Below are positions 23,569 to 33,829 of a stretch of 64,000 bases of DNA, piece by piece. Positions within the stretch are counted from its first letter, which is position 1, and the number at the start of each line of letters is the position of its first letter. The stretch comes from Elephas maximus indicus (Eukaryota; Chordata; Mammalia; Proboscidea; Elephantidae). The notes under the pieces were generated by a model that was given only the letters and a program-made list of their open reading frames with translations, was not told the origin of the DNA and ran no database searches. Location of the stretch: positions 32,757,866 to 32,821,865 of the forward strand of contig NC_064846.1 of NCBI RefSeq assembly GCF_024166365.1, given 5' to 3'. The translations under genes were made by a program, and so were the position numbers.

Positions 23569-24150
23569 TTATGGATTGATATGTGTCCCCCCAAAAATGT
23601 GCTGGAATCCTAACCCCTACACCTGTGGAGGAAACCCTGGTGGCACAGTGGTTAAGAGCTATGGATGCTGACCTTTTGCTAACCAAAAGGTCAACAGTTG
23701 GAATTCACCAACCACTCCCTGGAAACCCTATGGGGCAGTTCTACGCTGTCATATGGGGTTACAATGAGTCAGAATCAACTTGATGTCAATGGGTGTGGTT
23801 TTTTTTTTTTTTAATACCTGTGGATGTAATCCCATTTGGGACTAGGGCTTCTTTGTTATGTTAATGAGGCCCTATCAGTGTGTGGCGAGTCCTCAACCTA
23901 ATCACTTCTGAGTTATCAGGAGCAGCAGAGACAAGTGAGCACAATCGGGAAGGTAGATGCCAGGTGAAGATGACCAAGGAACTGAGGAACCCCAGTGCTG
24001 TACGGGTCTTCCCCCCAGAGCCAACAGAGACAGAGACTTCCCATAGAGCTGGTGCCCTGAATTCAGACTTCTAGCCTTCTAAACTGTGAGGAAATAACAT
24101 TTCTGTTCTTTAAAGCCACCCACTTGTGCCATTTCTAAGAAACCAAATTC
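23569..24150 (+). mobile_element. MaLR-type LTR interrupted by an AfroSINE
   Basis: The LTR begins near 'tatggattgatatgtgtccccc' and ends near 'gccacccacttgtgccattt'. A MaLR-like U5 end, 'ttctagccttctaaactgtgagg', precedes it. An AfroSINE at 23629-23813 splits it. Sister copies are at 55345 and 57235 (plus) and at 48326 and 58777 (minus). Confidence 0.75.
23629..23813 (+). mobile_element. AfroSINE inside a MaLR LTR
   Basis: Full-length copy with a T-rich tail (23800-23812). The flanking repeats are cacctgtgg and tacctgtgg (to 23628, and 23815-23823). Confidence 0.92.
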
Positions 24151-24154
24151 TTGA

Positions 24155-25241
24155 TAAGAGCTAACCGTTTTTCCTCAGGTTTAGCTCTATCTGAAAGCTA
24201 CTGTGCCGCTTATACTCAAGCCTTTAATAGGCTGGTCTTCTGCTTGGCTTTGAATGAAAAAATGACACAAAATAAAGGAAACTATACCATAATACAAACT
24301 ACAAACCAAATTGAAATAGTACAACATATTTAATGAGTGCCCATATGAGGCAAACACTACCTACAAACTAATTTTTGTTTCTCCCCATCCCGTCATTTTA
24401 GCTACATGCAATTTTTTTCTCTAATCTACTAAATATGCTGAATTGTGAACTAAAAACTTCCAATCCTATTTGCTACCCAGTCTTTGAAATAAAAAAAAAA
24501 ATCTGTAGGCATTTGAAAAATCGCCCTTACATTTGCATAAAACCTTAAGATATCTAAGAGGCCCTGCCTCTCTTCTCTTATGCAGCTTTAATTTTGTTGT
24601 CATTGTTTGTTTCTTTGTATGTTTAAAATAATTCTCACAACTGTAAAAATTCATATTTATTCATTTTATATAAAATGTAATTAAAGATTAGATACTTAGA
24701 AACCATATTGTTGAGAGCTGATCTGGGTAAAGCTGAAGGAGAATCTAAAACTCTGAAATGTGTCTAAGGTTCCTCTTGGGCAATGTTATAATTTTAGTGC
24801 AAACAAGCAGGGTTAATAAGCCACATTTCGATGTGACATAGTACACGGGCCACCTGACATATCTTGAGTTAGATGGTTTTTACTATCCTAGATTATTAGT
24901 TCCTACAGAGAAAGACACTGACCAGTTCTCTTCCTGGAAGCTTAGTTAGCTAATTGTTCACACAGGGTAAAAGATTACTGAACAGGCTATCACAGAGTCA
25001 AGAATCAGCAACAGTAACAAGGGTGGTCGTGTAGTATAATTTAAGGGCTAAGGGAAACTATTTAGGAAATAAGGAAATAACCATTTATCAAGAGCTTATT
25101 TCATATAAGGCACTGACTGATGCAGGTATTCTCTCGCAGGCTCTTTTGTTTTAAGGCAAGGCCGAAACGTAAACATTGGCTTGTATGATTCCAAAGCCAT
25201 CCTCTTTTCTTTCACCATGTTACCTTTGATAAGAACTAAAA
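24155..25241. other. unassigned, intron-like sequence
   Basis: About 1.1 kb without a recognised repeat or gene. Short open frames look like chance. Confidence 0.45.
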
Positions 25242-25243
25242 TA

Positions 25244-25422
25244 CAGTAAAACCTGCGAAAGCGGGAAACTGTATAAGGCAGAAACCTGTCGGAAAAGGGA
25301 AATGCAAATATTTTCCACTAAAACGAGCGAGAGAAAAGACGCCCCCGTCAAAGACAGAAAAATTGCAGAAGCCGGAAAAACAAGGCAGTCCTGTAGAGTT
25401 CTTGTTCTCACAGGTTTTGCTG
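25244..25422. mobile_element. small nonautonomous TA-target DNA transposon (MITE-like)
   Basis: A 179 bp element with imperfect terminal inverted repeats: CAGTAAAACCTG at 25244-25255 and CAGGTTTTGCTG at the right end, one mismatch once reversed. TA dinucleotides flank both ends (25242-25243 and 25423-25424), the target duplication of Tc1/mariner-type elements including Tigger and pogo. The inside has no ORF and is CpG-containing and purine-rich. I cannot name the family. Confidence 0.7.
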
Positions 25423-25429
25423 TATGTTA

Positions 25430-25742
25430 TGTGCTTCACAGTTCAGAATGGTACCTAATTTAACCCACACAAACTATCATAGCTGCCATTTGAATATGAG
25501 GAAATTGTGGTTCTGATGGGTTATTACTCATCAAAGACCATACGATCACAAGTCAAAATCAAACCCAGTGATTATGACCAATATAGATCTAAGGAAATTA
25601 CTGTAAGAATTACTGGCAGAATGGGTTGCAAAAATGTTAGGCTCCCTACCGTTTTAAGGCTTGAAAACTTAGAATCACAGAAAGGTAAATCACATAACAA
25701 GATATGCTGAGAGGTTTGTGTTTTTTTCTTTTTACTGGATAT
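25430..25742. other. unassigned sequence
   Basis: No feature seen. The plus-strand frame 25507-25710 (67 codons) has no recognised domain. Confidence 0.35.
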
Positions 25743-25744
25743 TC

Positions 25745-25930
25745 TTTTGTTTTTAAATCGTGCTTTAAGTGAAAGTTTACAGCTCAAGTTAGTTTCTCAC
25801 ACAAAAATTTATACACACATTTTTATGTGACCCTAATTGTTTTCCTTACAATGTGAAGGCACACTCCTCTCCACCCTGGATTCCCCACGTCCATTCAACC
25901 AGCTCCTGTCCCTTTCTGCCTTGAGAGGTC
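25745..25930 (-). mobile_element. L1 LINE 3' UTR end
   Basis: The text 'cgtgctttaagtgaaagtttac' to 'cagctcctgtccctttctgcc' matches 18380-18545. Short, severely 5'-truncated copy. Confidence 0.85.
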
Positions 25931-26365
25931 CGTGTTTTAAGTGAACAAAATTACTGGAATATGCATAAAATTTCAAACTATATATAAGTATTTTTAGATA
26001 CTGGGAATTCATAGTGGCATTAGCTTTGCCAAGTTTTGGAAATCAGCCTTAGCAGTTCCCCCTCTATCTGATCATCTGAGTTCAAGCTATTTCTAGTCTT
26101 GTACACATAGACCTCACTTCCCACCACAAACCATATCCATGAGAATACATTACAAAAGCAGATCATGTAAAGCGAATCGCATGTAACCTTAACAAGGATT
26201 GGGTACCAAATCATACCAAAATCAAATCCCCAAATGTTATCAAATATCAAACAGCAGAGCTACAATCATATCATAATTAAAAATAATAAAAGTCTATGCC
26301 AAGTCCTACAAAATGGGCATAAATATGCTTTTATATCACACAAAAGACAACATACCAGTACCTAT
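25931..26365. other. unassigned sequence
   Basis: Nothing recognised. Confidence 0.4.
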
Positions 26366-26367
26366 GC

Positions 26368-26800
26368 ACCAAAACTCTGGCGCTGCTGAGTAGATTCCGA
26401 TTCATTGCAACCCTGTAGGACAGAGGAGAGCTGGCCCATAGGGCTTCCAAGGCTACAGGGTCACTATGGAACCCTGGTGACACAGTAGTTAAGCATTCAG
26501 CTGCTAATCAAAAGGTCAGCGTTTCAAATCCCCCAGCTGCTCCTTGGAAATCCTATGGGGCAGTTCTACTCTGCCCTTTAGAGTCCCTATGAGTCAGTAC
26601 TGACTCAATGGCAATGGGTATTTTAATGTGTTAGGGTTGCTATGAGTCAGAATCAACTTGACAGGAATGGGTTTGGTTTGGTTTAATCTTTACAGAAGTG
26701 GACTGCCACATCTTTCTCCTGTGGAGCTGCTGGTGGGTTCAAGTCGCCAACCTTTCAGTTAGCAGCCGAACGCTTTAACCACTGAGCAACCAGGGCTCCT
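26368..26800 (-). mobile_element. AfroSINE (long subtype) split by another SINE insertion
   Basis: The outer reverse-strand copy runs 26368-26455 and resumes at about 26685 ('taatctttacagaagtggac') to 'gagcaaccagggctcc' at 26798. Younger plus-strand SINE sequence sits between. Confidence 0.8.
26466..26684 (+). mobile_element. AfroSINE plus a second SINE tail, nested
   Basis: One complete head is followed by two successive tails ('gagtcagtactgactcaatg' near 26590 and 'gagtcagaatcaacttgaca' near 26645). This implies either a second truncated insertion or a duplicated tail. Confidence 0.8.
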
Positions 26801-27280
26801 TTTAACGATGCACGGTACAGATAAAACATATAACTCATAAATTTCACCTCAAATTCTTATGCCAGATACAATAACTAATCAACAACTGTTTTGCAAGATT
26901 TCTCAGAATTCAGAAGAGCCCACTGTAGATTAATCCAGAAGACCCTGGAAGTTTCAATTCTTCCTTTTCCACCCAATATATTTCTTTGTAACAAGCAGAG
27001 GCATTCACTCAACAAATATCTACTGGGTCCCTACTTAATACATGCCACCACCATCAGTACATTGATCCTAGAGCTCAGCTCAAAGTAGGTGTTCGAGGTA
27101 TGTTGGTTGGGTTATCTCAACCTGAAAAACATTTTCCTAAGTGTTCTCTGAACATTTCTCAGCCTAGCTCCTCAATTTATTAAAAGTACTGAATTGGCCG
27201 ATTTTGATCAAAGCAATGCCATCAAGAAATAAGAGTTCAAGGTAACATCTTCTGAAATACAGCACCTAATGGAAGAAAAC
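26801..27280. other. unassigned, with an ancient L2 or MIR piece
   Basis: A stretch near 27003-27060 ('cactcaacaaatatctactgggtccctac') looks like L2 or MIR. The rest is unassigned. Confidence 0.4.
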
Positions 27281-27283
27281 ATG

Positions 27284-27400
27284 AGTGTTGGAATCAGACA
27301 CCCCAGGATTCACATCCTACCTTTGCAACTTAATAGCTATCTGGCCCTTGGGCAAGTTATTTAACCTCTCTGAGCTTCCACAAATTTCTCTACTATGTCC
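27284..27400 (+). mobile_element. MIR SINE
   Basis: The MIR core is clear: 'gggcaagttatttaacctctctgagc' near 27349-27374, with the B-box side before it. Confidence 0.75.
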
Positions 27401-27534
27401 TATGAAAACCCCTGAATTGCAAACTCAGAAGCCCAGTTCCTCCCTCTTCAATCTATTCTGTACCTGCCCTACAGAACAGCACTAAACAGGCCAGCTTTGA
27501 ACACAGTAGTAATAAAACATCACCTGCACTTTCA

Positions 27535-27694
27535 ACCCTGGTGGCGTAGTGGTTAAGAGCCATGGCTGCTGACCAAAAGGTCGGCAGTTTGAATCCACCA
27601 GGCGCTCGCTGGAAAACTCTATGGGGCAGTTCTACTGTCCTATAGGGTCGCTATGAGTCGGAATCGACTCAGTGGCAACAGGTTTGATATTTTT
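27535..27694 (+). mobile_element. AfroSINE, full length
   Basis: Complete copy. Flanks tgcactttca and tgcactttga form a 10 bp duplication with one mismatch. Confidence 0.92.
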
Positions 27695-27704
27695 TGGTTT
27701 TGCA

Positions 27705-28318
27705 CTTTGACCAAATTAAAATTTAAGTAATTAACTCATGAAGTTTCAAAATAAATGAAACTATAAACCATAAATTATCAAGGTTTGTATCTTCAACTTT
27801 TTATTCTTTGTCCCTTTGAGAAATTTATTTCAAATAGAGTTAGATCTGTTATATGGATTTTGTTTTGGCTTGATAAAACCTGAATCATTAAAAAATAATT
27901 ATAATTGTCTTTGAATACTTGGAATCAACTAGCCCAAACCTGTTATTTTATAGATGAAGAAAATGAGGCATAGAACAACATGCAGGATAAACAAAAACTG
28001 TTTTCAAACACTTTTCATGACATAAGAAATGTTCAATATAGAATCCTGAATGGAGGAAAATGGGTTAAAAATAATCTATGTACTTAAATTTTAATTTGTT
28101 GAATGTGCAAAACCAATCTATGTATAATATGATCCTAAATTTTAAAGAATGTAAGTAAATACACAGAATGTGGGGTATAGTTGATCTTTCTGTTATTCTT
28201 AATTTCATGATTTTTAAAATGAGCACATACTTCTTTTATAACTTAAAATATTCAAAATAGCATCTTATGTTTTGAATTCAATAGGATAAATATATCCAAA
28301 AGAGTTGTGAAAACGAAA
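27705..28318. other. unassigned sequence with a MIR scrap
   Basis: A trace of MIR near 27945-27985 ('atagatgaagaaaatgaggc'). The remainder is AT-rich and unassigned. Confidence 0.35.
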
Positions 28319-28319
28319 T

Positions 28320-28445
28320 ATGGAGGCACTGAGAGGCTTAGCAATTTGCCCACAACCCCTCAACTTAATTCAAAACAAAGCCAAGAAAAGAACCCAGGTC
28401 CCACAGCATCCAATCCAGGACTCTTTCCACATACACATCTAAGAC
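28320..28445 (-). mobile_element. MIR SINE
   Basis: The text 'ggcactgagaggcttagcaatttgccc' followed by 'agaacccaggtcc' is a reverse-strand MIR. Confidence 0.65.
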
Positions 28446-28664
28446 ATGAAAATGATTACTTACTTGTTCAATTCAGTCTTAATTTCTTTTTATTTTTACC
28501 ACTAGTGCTTTTGTCTCCTCATATCTATTCTTACAATGACCTTAAACAGTGCCGAGAAATTACATTTTATAATACTATTATCAGATTGTGCCATAAAGAT
28601 AAAGCTTGAGAACTGACAGTTCATGATAATCTCCCTGCCTTAAAGAACAAGGGCATCTATTTTG

Positions 28665-28740
28665 CCTTAATCATCTTTGGAGCCCTACAATAGTACAATT
28701 CCTGGTACACAGTAGGTGCTCAAAAATGTTTTTTATAAAT
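28665..28740 (+). mobile_element. L2 LINE 3' end
   Basis: The phrase 'cctggtacacagtaggtgctcaaaaatg' is the familiar L2 terminus. Confidence 0.65.
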
Positions 28741-28744
28741 CACT

Positions 28745-29060
28745 CTTCTTCCCCCACTAGCATCAGCTAACCCAGTACCCAGTGCCGCAAAGTATTAGAT
28801 GAAACGAAAACTGTAAAATCTCATTATTTCACATTTGGGGTCTCTAAGCCTTTACAACATAAACAAGGGACTTAATAAAGGAATAAATGTTTACAACCAA
28901 ATGTAAGGGGAATATTTATGTTACTTAAATATTTCAAGTACTTTACAAATTAACTGGTACATTAATTACAATAACTCTGTTGAAATGGGCCTAACCTTTA
29001 GTCAGCATTACTTTGTCAGCCGAGTTGGAGTCATCGAACGTACCAGAAAGCAATAAAATC
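28745..29060. other. unassigned sequence
   Basis: Nothing recognised. Confidence 0.35.
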
Positions 29061-29064
29061 ACAG

Positions 29065-29180
29065 TCGTAGTACAAAGGGCACTGGACTAGCACCTAGATC
29101 CCAGTAGAAACTCTGTTAATAACCAGATATATAACCTTGGGCAATTCATTTTTTTCTTCTTTGGGTCTTAAGTCATCTAC
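29065..29180 (+). mobile_element. MIR SINE
   Basis: The text 'gggcactggactagcacctag' to 'ccttgggcaattcattttt' is a decayed plus-strand MIR. Confidence 0.65.
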
Positions 29181-29405
29181 TTGTAAAAACAAGAGAGCTA
29201 AACTACCAATCACCTGGGACTTTTCCAGTCTAAAAAAAAAATTTTTTTTTATCCACAAAGATTCTATAATTCAGGTTCTGTAGTGTCAAATTTGATTTTC
29301 TGAATGTTATAGTTTGTTACATTATCTGACAATCAAGAAGCTTACAACATTTTCTAAAACTAAATACCATAAAGACCAGCAACATAAATCATTTTTACCG
29401 TATTT

Positions 29406-29580
29406 TGGAAACCCTGGTGGCGTAGTGGTTAAGTGCTACAGCTGCTAACCAAAGGGTCCGCAGTTGGAATCTGCCAGGCGCTCTTTGGAAACTCTATAGG
29501 GCAGCTCTACACGGTCCCATAGGGTCACTGAGTCAGAATCCACTTTACGGCACTGGGTTTGGTTTGGTTTGGTTTTTATA
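29406..29580 (+). mobile_element. AfroSINE, full length
   Basis: Head at 29406 ('ggaaaccctggtggcgtag'); the tail ends in three GGTTT-type units near 29560-29576. Confidence 0.92.
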
Positions 29581-30060
29581 TTAGGAGCAACAGGAGAAAA
29601 CCAAAGGAAAAACGTGAGCCTCCAATAATCACGCCTGCCTTGCCACTTGGACTGACATGAACCACACTGGATTTTACAAAAGAAACCATAAAACTTTATA
29701 CATACACACACCCCACTGATACATATTTATATTGACATATATGCACACATGAACTTTACAACGTTCTTAATTATAAAATACTTGTTTATGGTAAGAAATT
29801 CCAACAGTACATTAGGCCACATGTGAACTGCAAATTAAAAGTCTCCCAACATTTTTTTAACCTAACTGTTGCCACTTCTAATGATGGGGGGAAAATCTCA
29901 AGCACTGGCTTCTTAACTATAGTAAATACGCTGAAGTGGTACTCGGTAGAGCTAGGGCTTCGCATAGTCACTGGCACAAACTAGTATACACTTCAGGTAT
30001 GTGCACTGAACTGAACACATTTCATTTTCGTACTTGGAGGCTATGTGGAACAGTTGCACA
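29581..30060. other. unassigned sequence
   Basis: No coding or repeat signal recognised. Confidence 0.4.
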
Positions 30061-30064
30061 GAAG

Positions 30065-30220
30065 GAACTGTAAGCAAGGAGCCAGACAACCTGGAGTCTA
30101 ACTAACAGAGTGACCTTTAGGGAAGCCATGAAATCTCCCTATACCTTAATTTCTGCTTTTGTAAAATCACAAGGTTGGCCTAAGATCCCTTTCAACTCTA
30201 AAATGTTATAATTCTAAGAT
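30065..30220 (+). mobile_element. MIR SINE
   Basis: The text 'gcaaggagccagacaacctggagtc' to 'ggcctaagatccctttcaactc' follows the MIR layout. Confidence 0.7.
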
Positions 30221-30718
30221 GGCCGTCTCTAACAGCGTTCTCTTGAACTGATCGCAACAATTATTAAGAAAAAAAGAAGAAACACTATAGCAATCTTTTA
30301 CCTTCAATAATTCTTTTACCTTAGCAGAGTAAATTTCTGACTCCTTAGTTATCAAAGTATAGTTGTGAGAGAAGTAGTTATATAGTTATATTTGAAAGCA
30401 AAGTAGTAAATAATTAAAATCTGATAGTTTTTTTTAACTAAGCTTCGATTGGCGTTTTCCTTTTTTGGAGGTGGGGAAGACTGTTGCTTAGTTTTAGCAA
30501 TAATCACTACCCCCCCCCCAAAAAAACCAAACAATTAAGTGTATTATAGAGTTAAAATAATGAAACTGAAAGTTAAATTGATATTTTGTTTTACTCACAG
30601 AATATGCTGGGGAGGTGACTTGGGCAGCAAAGGTTGGAAAAAATTACTAGCTAATTTCCTCTTCCAGATGCTCTTTGGCCCCTATTCTTTCAGTATCACA
30701 CAACCTTGCCAGACAAAT
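30221..30718. other. unassigned sequence next to the CpG island
   Basis: AT-rich, with a C-run at 30511-30520. If the minus-strand first exon is real, this lies in its first intron. Confidence 0.4.
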
Positions 30719-31395
30719 TCCACCCTGCTCCACACAGGCCGCGGGCATCACACTGTGGGAGGAGGGTGTCCCTCTGATCAGAAAAAAAAAGTTCTTGGAG
30801 CTTTGGGTTCACGGGGTTAGGGAGGCGGCCGGGCAGGCCTGGAGGCAGCCACCCGCTCAAGGCTTGCTTGGCCAGTCCCGGGTGCCCCGGCCAGGAGCCT
30901 TCCTGCCCTCCCCCGCAGCGCCGGGCCCCAGGGCCAGGGAGGGGAAGGGAGAGGAGGAGGAGAGCAGGGCAGAAGGGGGAGGAGAGGAGCCCGCACCGGC
31001 AGTACCCACCGTGCCTGGGGAGCGTGCCGGATCGCCAGCGGCGCCAGCCGGGGTCCCGCGGGGTGGGTCCCGGAGAAGGGGCGGCCCGAGCCCCAATCTG
31101 CAAAAGCCAACTCGCTCTGCGGCCCGGCCCCTGCCTAGAAGGAAACGGAAGTGCCTTCGTCGCCCTCACTCGCGTCCAACAGCCGGCCCATCCCCGAGAG
31201 GAACCCTAAGTCGGGGCCCCGAAGCGCGTCCACGTCGGGGCGTCACAGAGGCACCGGGCGCGCGCCCTCCTTCTCCCAGCCCGAGCCGCGCCACGGGGCC
31301 TCCGCAGCCTCCTGTCCACCCGCCCCCGCCGGGAGGTCGGCCTCCCGCCCTGCAAAGCCCCACCTTCTTCCCCCCTCCGCCATTTTCGAACTTAC

Positions 31396-31573
31396 CTTGC
31401 GGACCCTGGCGTCCTTCGGTGAGCTCCGCGCCCGCCGAGATGCCCACACGGTCCTGCCACTCCTCTGCGCGGGAAGGGGGCGGCCAAGGAAAATGAAACC
31501 CTGTTCTCTCCCCACCCCCTACCCGGGTGGGAACCAGAACCTGCCGAAGCGGGCGCACATGCGCGATGGGCAC
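31396..31573 (-). other. candidate first exon of an unidentified minus-strand gene
   Basis: The inferred exon ends at 31396, where the minus strand reads AAG followed by GTAAGT (31390-31395), a full match to the donor consensus. The upstream limit is unknown; I used the most distal in-frame ATG (31571-31573) only as a marker. Reading from that ATG to the donor is open for about 59 codons but matches no family I recognise, so the exon may be entirely 5' UTR. No matching downstream exon is recognisable in 1-31 kb, so the first intron may exceed this window. The gene's identity is unknown. Confidence 0.45.
31488..31500 (-). promoter_or_regulatory. ISRE-like element in the CpG island
   Basis: The minus strand reads GGTTTCATTTTCC, matching the interferon-stimulated response element consensus (A/G)GTTTCNNTTTCC at every defined base. 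It lies about 92 bp upstream of the candidate splice donor. A match this size can occur by chance, so interferon control is inference. Confidence 0.5.
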
Positions 31574-31719
31574 CTCGCAGTCCCCGCCCCTAGCTCTAGT
31601 TTTTCCTCTCAGCTTCCAGGATGTTTTTTCCCACGGCTTTTACCTGCTCGGCTGTGGGGTTGAGGAGTAGGGGAAGGAGACGTAAAGCAATGAAAAAGAG
31701 GAGGGAGAAGGGAACGAAC

Positions 31720-32065
31720 TTGTTGAGTTCTTACTGTAGACCAGGCACTGCCAGACATAGAACGTGTCATTTGCGGTCATTTTGAGTAGGCGGGAACCCT
31801 AGTGGCGTAGTGGTTAAGTGCTACGGCTGCTAACCAGAAGGTCGATAAGTTCAAATCCACCAGGCGCTCCCTTGGAAACTCTACGGGGCAGTTCTACTCT
31901 GTCTTATGGGGTCGCTCTGAGTCGGAATCGACTCGATAGAAATGGATTTTTGTGTTTTATGAGGTAGGCACTGTCTTATTAAACCCATTTTATACCAAGA
32001 ACTGAGGCCCAAAGAGGATAACTATCCTGAAATCACGCAGCTAATAAACGAGGGAAATGCAATTA
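31720..32065 (-). mobile_element. MIR SINE interrupted by an AfroSINE
   Basis: The MIR halves 'ttgttgagttcttactgtagaccaggcac' (about 31718) and 'actgaggcccaaagaggata...cacgcagctaataa' (to 32047) are parted by the SINE at 31795-31960. Confidence 0.8.
31795..31960 (+). mobile_element. AfroSINE, full length, in a MIR
   Basis: Complete copy about 170 bp outside the CpG island. Flanks tgagtaggc and tgaggtaggc look like a target duplication with one inserted base. Confidence 0.92.
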
Positions 32066-32069
32066 GAAT

Positions 32070-32560
32070 AGAAACTGTTTTCCAAGGAGAAAAGATGAGA
32101 GGAATGACAGGAGGAGAGAGAGAGAGAACAAAAGGCATTGGGAGACAAAGGAAAATGAATAGGGACAAAGGAAAGCAGGAGGGGAAACAAAGGAAGTGTA
32201 GGCACATAATATACTGACCATACCCCAGATTTATTTCACATATGCTGTAGGATTGTCAGACCTACATATGAACTTTTGTTCAGGAACTTGGGCTCTCCTA
32301 CAGGCTAGTGTAAGATGATAAGCTCTGAATGAGACGGTTTAATTTCAAGAGAAAGATCATAAATATCACCTGCATCCTCAAATGATGCAGCCCCTAATGA
32401 AAAGGGAACTTGGAGGGAGGAGAGGAAAGAATTTTCTTTTTGAATCTTAGGCTTTTGCTTAAGTTGTTATTATTCTTTGTGATTCTCTCCCACTGTCACA
32501 GCTCTGGTAATCTCACATCTGATTTATTGTAATAATAGTAATTTTGAGCAAATGTTTCTT
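32070..32560. other. unassigned, purine-rich in part
   Basis: A GA-rich stretch at 32095-32200. Otherwise unassigned. Confidence 0.4.
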
Positions 32561-32564
32561 GTTT

Positions 32565-32705
32565 AATTCTCATAACAGTCTTATGAAGTATGGAACTGTT
32601 TTTATCCCCATTTAACAGATGAGGAAACAGAGGCTTAGAGAGTTTAAGTATAAGCAGGAGCTAGAGCAGCGATTCAAACCCCAATCTGTCTGATTACATG
32701 TACGT
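32565..32705 (-). mobile_element. MIR SINE
   Basis: The text 'tttaacagatgaggaaacagaggcttagag' is a well preserved reverse-strand MIR core. Confidence 0.8.
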
Positions 32706-32970
32706 TTGACCATTACAAAGTCTCCTAACTGGCTTCTCTGCCCAGAGGCTGGATCCCCCAATCTAGCCTGTACAAAGCCATATGGGTTAAGCCCTTTAAC
32801 ACTTCTACCGCCTCCAGGATAATGTCAGAACTCCTTAGCTTCATGTTCACTCTCCCCTTGGACCCCTACCCTATGTTACAACAAAATGGAACTACTCACG
32901 GTGCCCCTGCCTATCCCCAGCTTTCCTGCCTTCTGTTAATTGGTGATCCTATTATTTTCTGCTTTTAATT
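32706..32970 (+). mobile_element. L2 LINE fragment
   Basis: The text 'ctaactggcttctctgcc' followed by 'taatgtcagaactccttagc' matches the L2 3' region. Confidence 0.6.
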
Positions 32971-33282
32971 TTTTTTTATACCATATGTTTTCATTAATGG
33001 AAGTATGCTGAGTCATGGGGTGTGTTTAAATTTTTGGTGGGTAATATGGATTTTGAAAAATATCTGGACCTACATGGCTACCACTGAACTTGCTGTGTTC
33101 TCAAGCCAGCTGATTGACGGGTGACCATTTGTCCCAATGAACTTTGGTTGATGAAAATAAGATGGGGCGCCTTCCATTAGGTTACACGCAGGAACTTCTG
33201 GTTTTCCAAATATGACACAAAAAAACAAAACCAAGCCTATCAGGCCACCCTAACTAACACCCTGCCCAAAAAAAAAAAAAAA
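32971..33282. other. unassigned sequence
   Basis: Ends in an A-run (33268-33285) belonging to the following SINE fragment. Confidence 0.35.
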
Positions 33283-33318
33283 AACTGTTGCCCTCAAGTT
33301 GACTCTAGCTCATAGCAA

Positions 33319-33322
<4 letters not shown>
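33283..33322 (-). mobile_element. AfroSINE tail fragment
   Basis: Only 'actgttgccctcaagttgactctagctcatagcaacc' remains, ending in an AT microsatellite. Confidence 0.7.

Positions 33323-33357
<35 letters not shown>
33321..33357. repeat. (AT)n microsatellite
   Basis: About 18 uninterrupted AT units, likely length-variable between individuals. Confidence 0.95.
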
Positions 33358-33360
<3 letters not shown>

Positions 33361-33621
33361 TTACTATATAGGAAACCACAAATATGCTTACAAAGGTTAT
33401 GCAGGGATACAAAAGCCAAAAGAGACAAACTTTTTACGCAATCACACTTCTGGGTTGCACTACTTGCAAGTTTCATACTCCAAATATTTTACTTCAACAA
33501 ACTTTTCTTTCACCTTTCGCCTTTACGCAATCCCCACTGAAGGGCAGCAAATACTTCCAGCAGGAAAAGCATACACCCAAAGAACTGCAGAGGCATAAAA
33601 AGTGTTTTTTTTAAAAAAAAA

Positions 33622-33782
33622 AAAAAAAAACCATTGCAGTGAGTCCATTCCAACTCACAGTCACCCTATATGACACAGTAGAACTGCCCCAGAGAGTTTC
33701 CAAGGAATGCTTGGTGGATTCAAACTGCCAACCTTTTGGTTAGCAGCTGTAACTCTTAAAGACTACCCACGAGGGTTTCCAA
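33622..33782 (-). mobile_element. AfroSINE, full length
   Basis: Reverse-strand copy preceded by a long A-run (33613-33630) and ending 'acgagggtttcc' at 33780. Confidence 0.9.
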
Positions 33783-33829
33783 AAATCGGATTATCTATGT
33801 TCACAGGTCACCAAAGGGTTAATTCCTTC

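Larger units (their letters stand above)
30720..31620. promoter_or_regulatory. CpG island, probable host gene promoter
   Basis: About 900 bp of very G+C-rich sequence dense in CpG sits in AT-rich surroundings, which in mammals nearly always marks a housekeeping-type promoter. Visible motifs are an ETS-like ACGGAAGTG near 31145-31153, an NRF1-like GCGCACATGCGC near 31553-31564, a YY1-like GCCATTTTC (31379-31387), and an ISRE-like site at 31488-31500. There is no obvious TATA box. A consensus splice donor on the minus strand (31390-31398) suggests transcription toward lower coordinates. Transcription the other way is possible and untested. Long open frames across the island on both strands are composition artefacts. 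Confidence 0.85.

Noticed and set aside
30675-31496. 273-codon plus-strand frame, and several long minus-strand frames, in the G+C-rich island
   Set aside because: Stop codons are rare at this base composition. The peptides are low-complexity Pro/Arg/Gly with no domain, and several frames are open at once.
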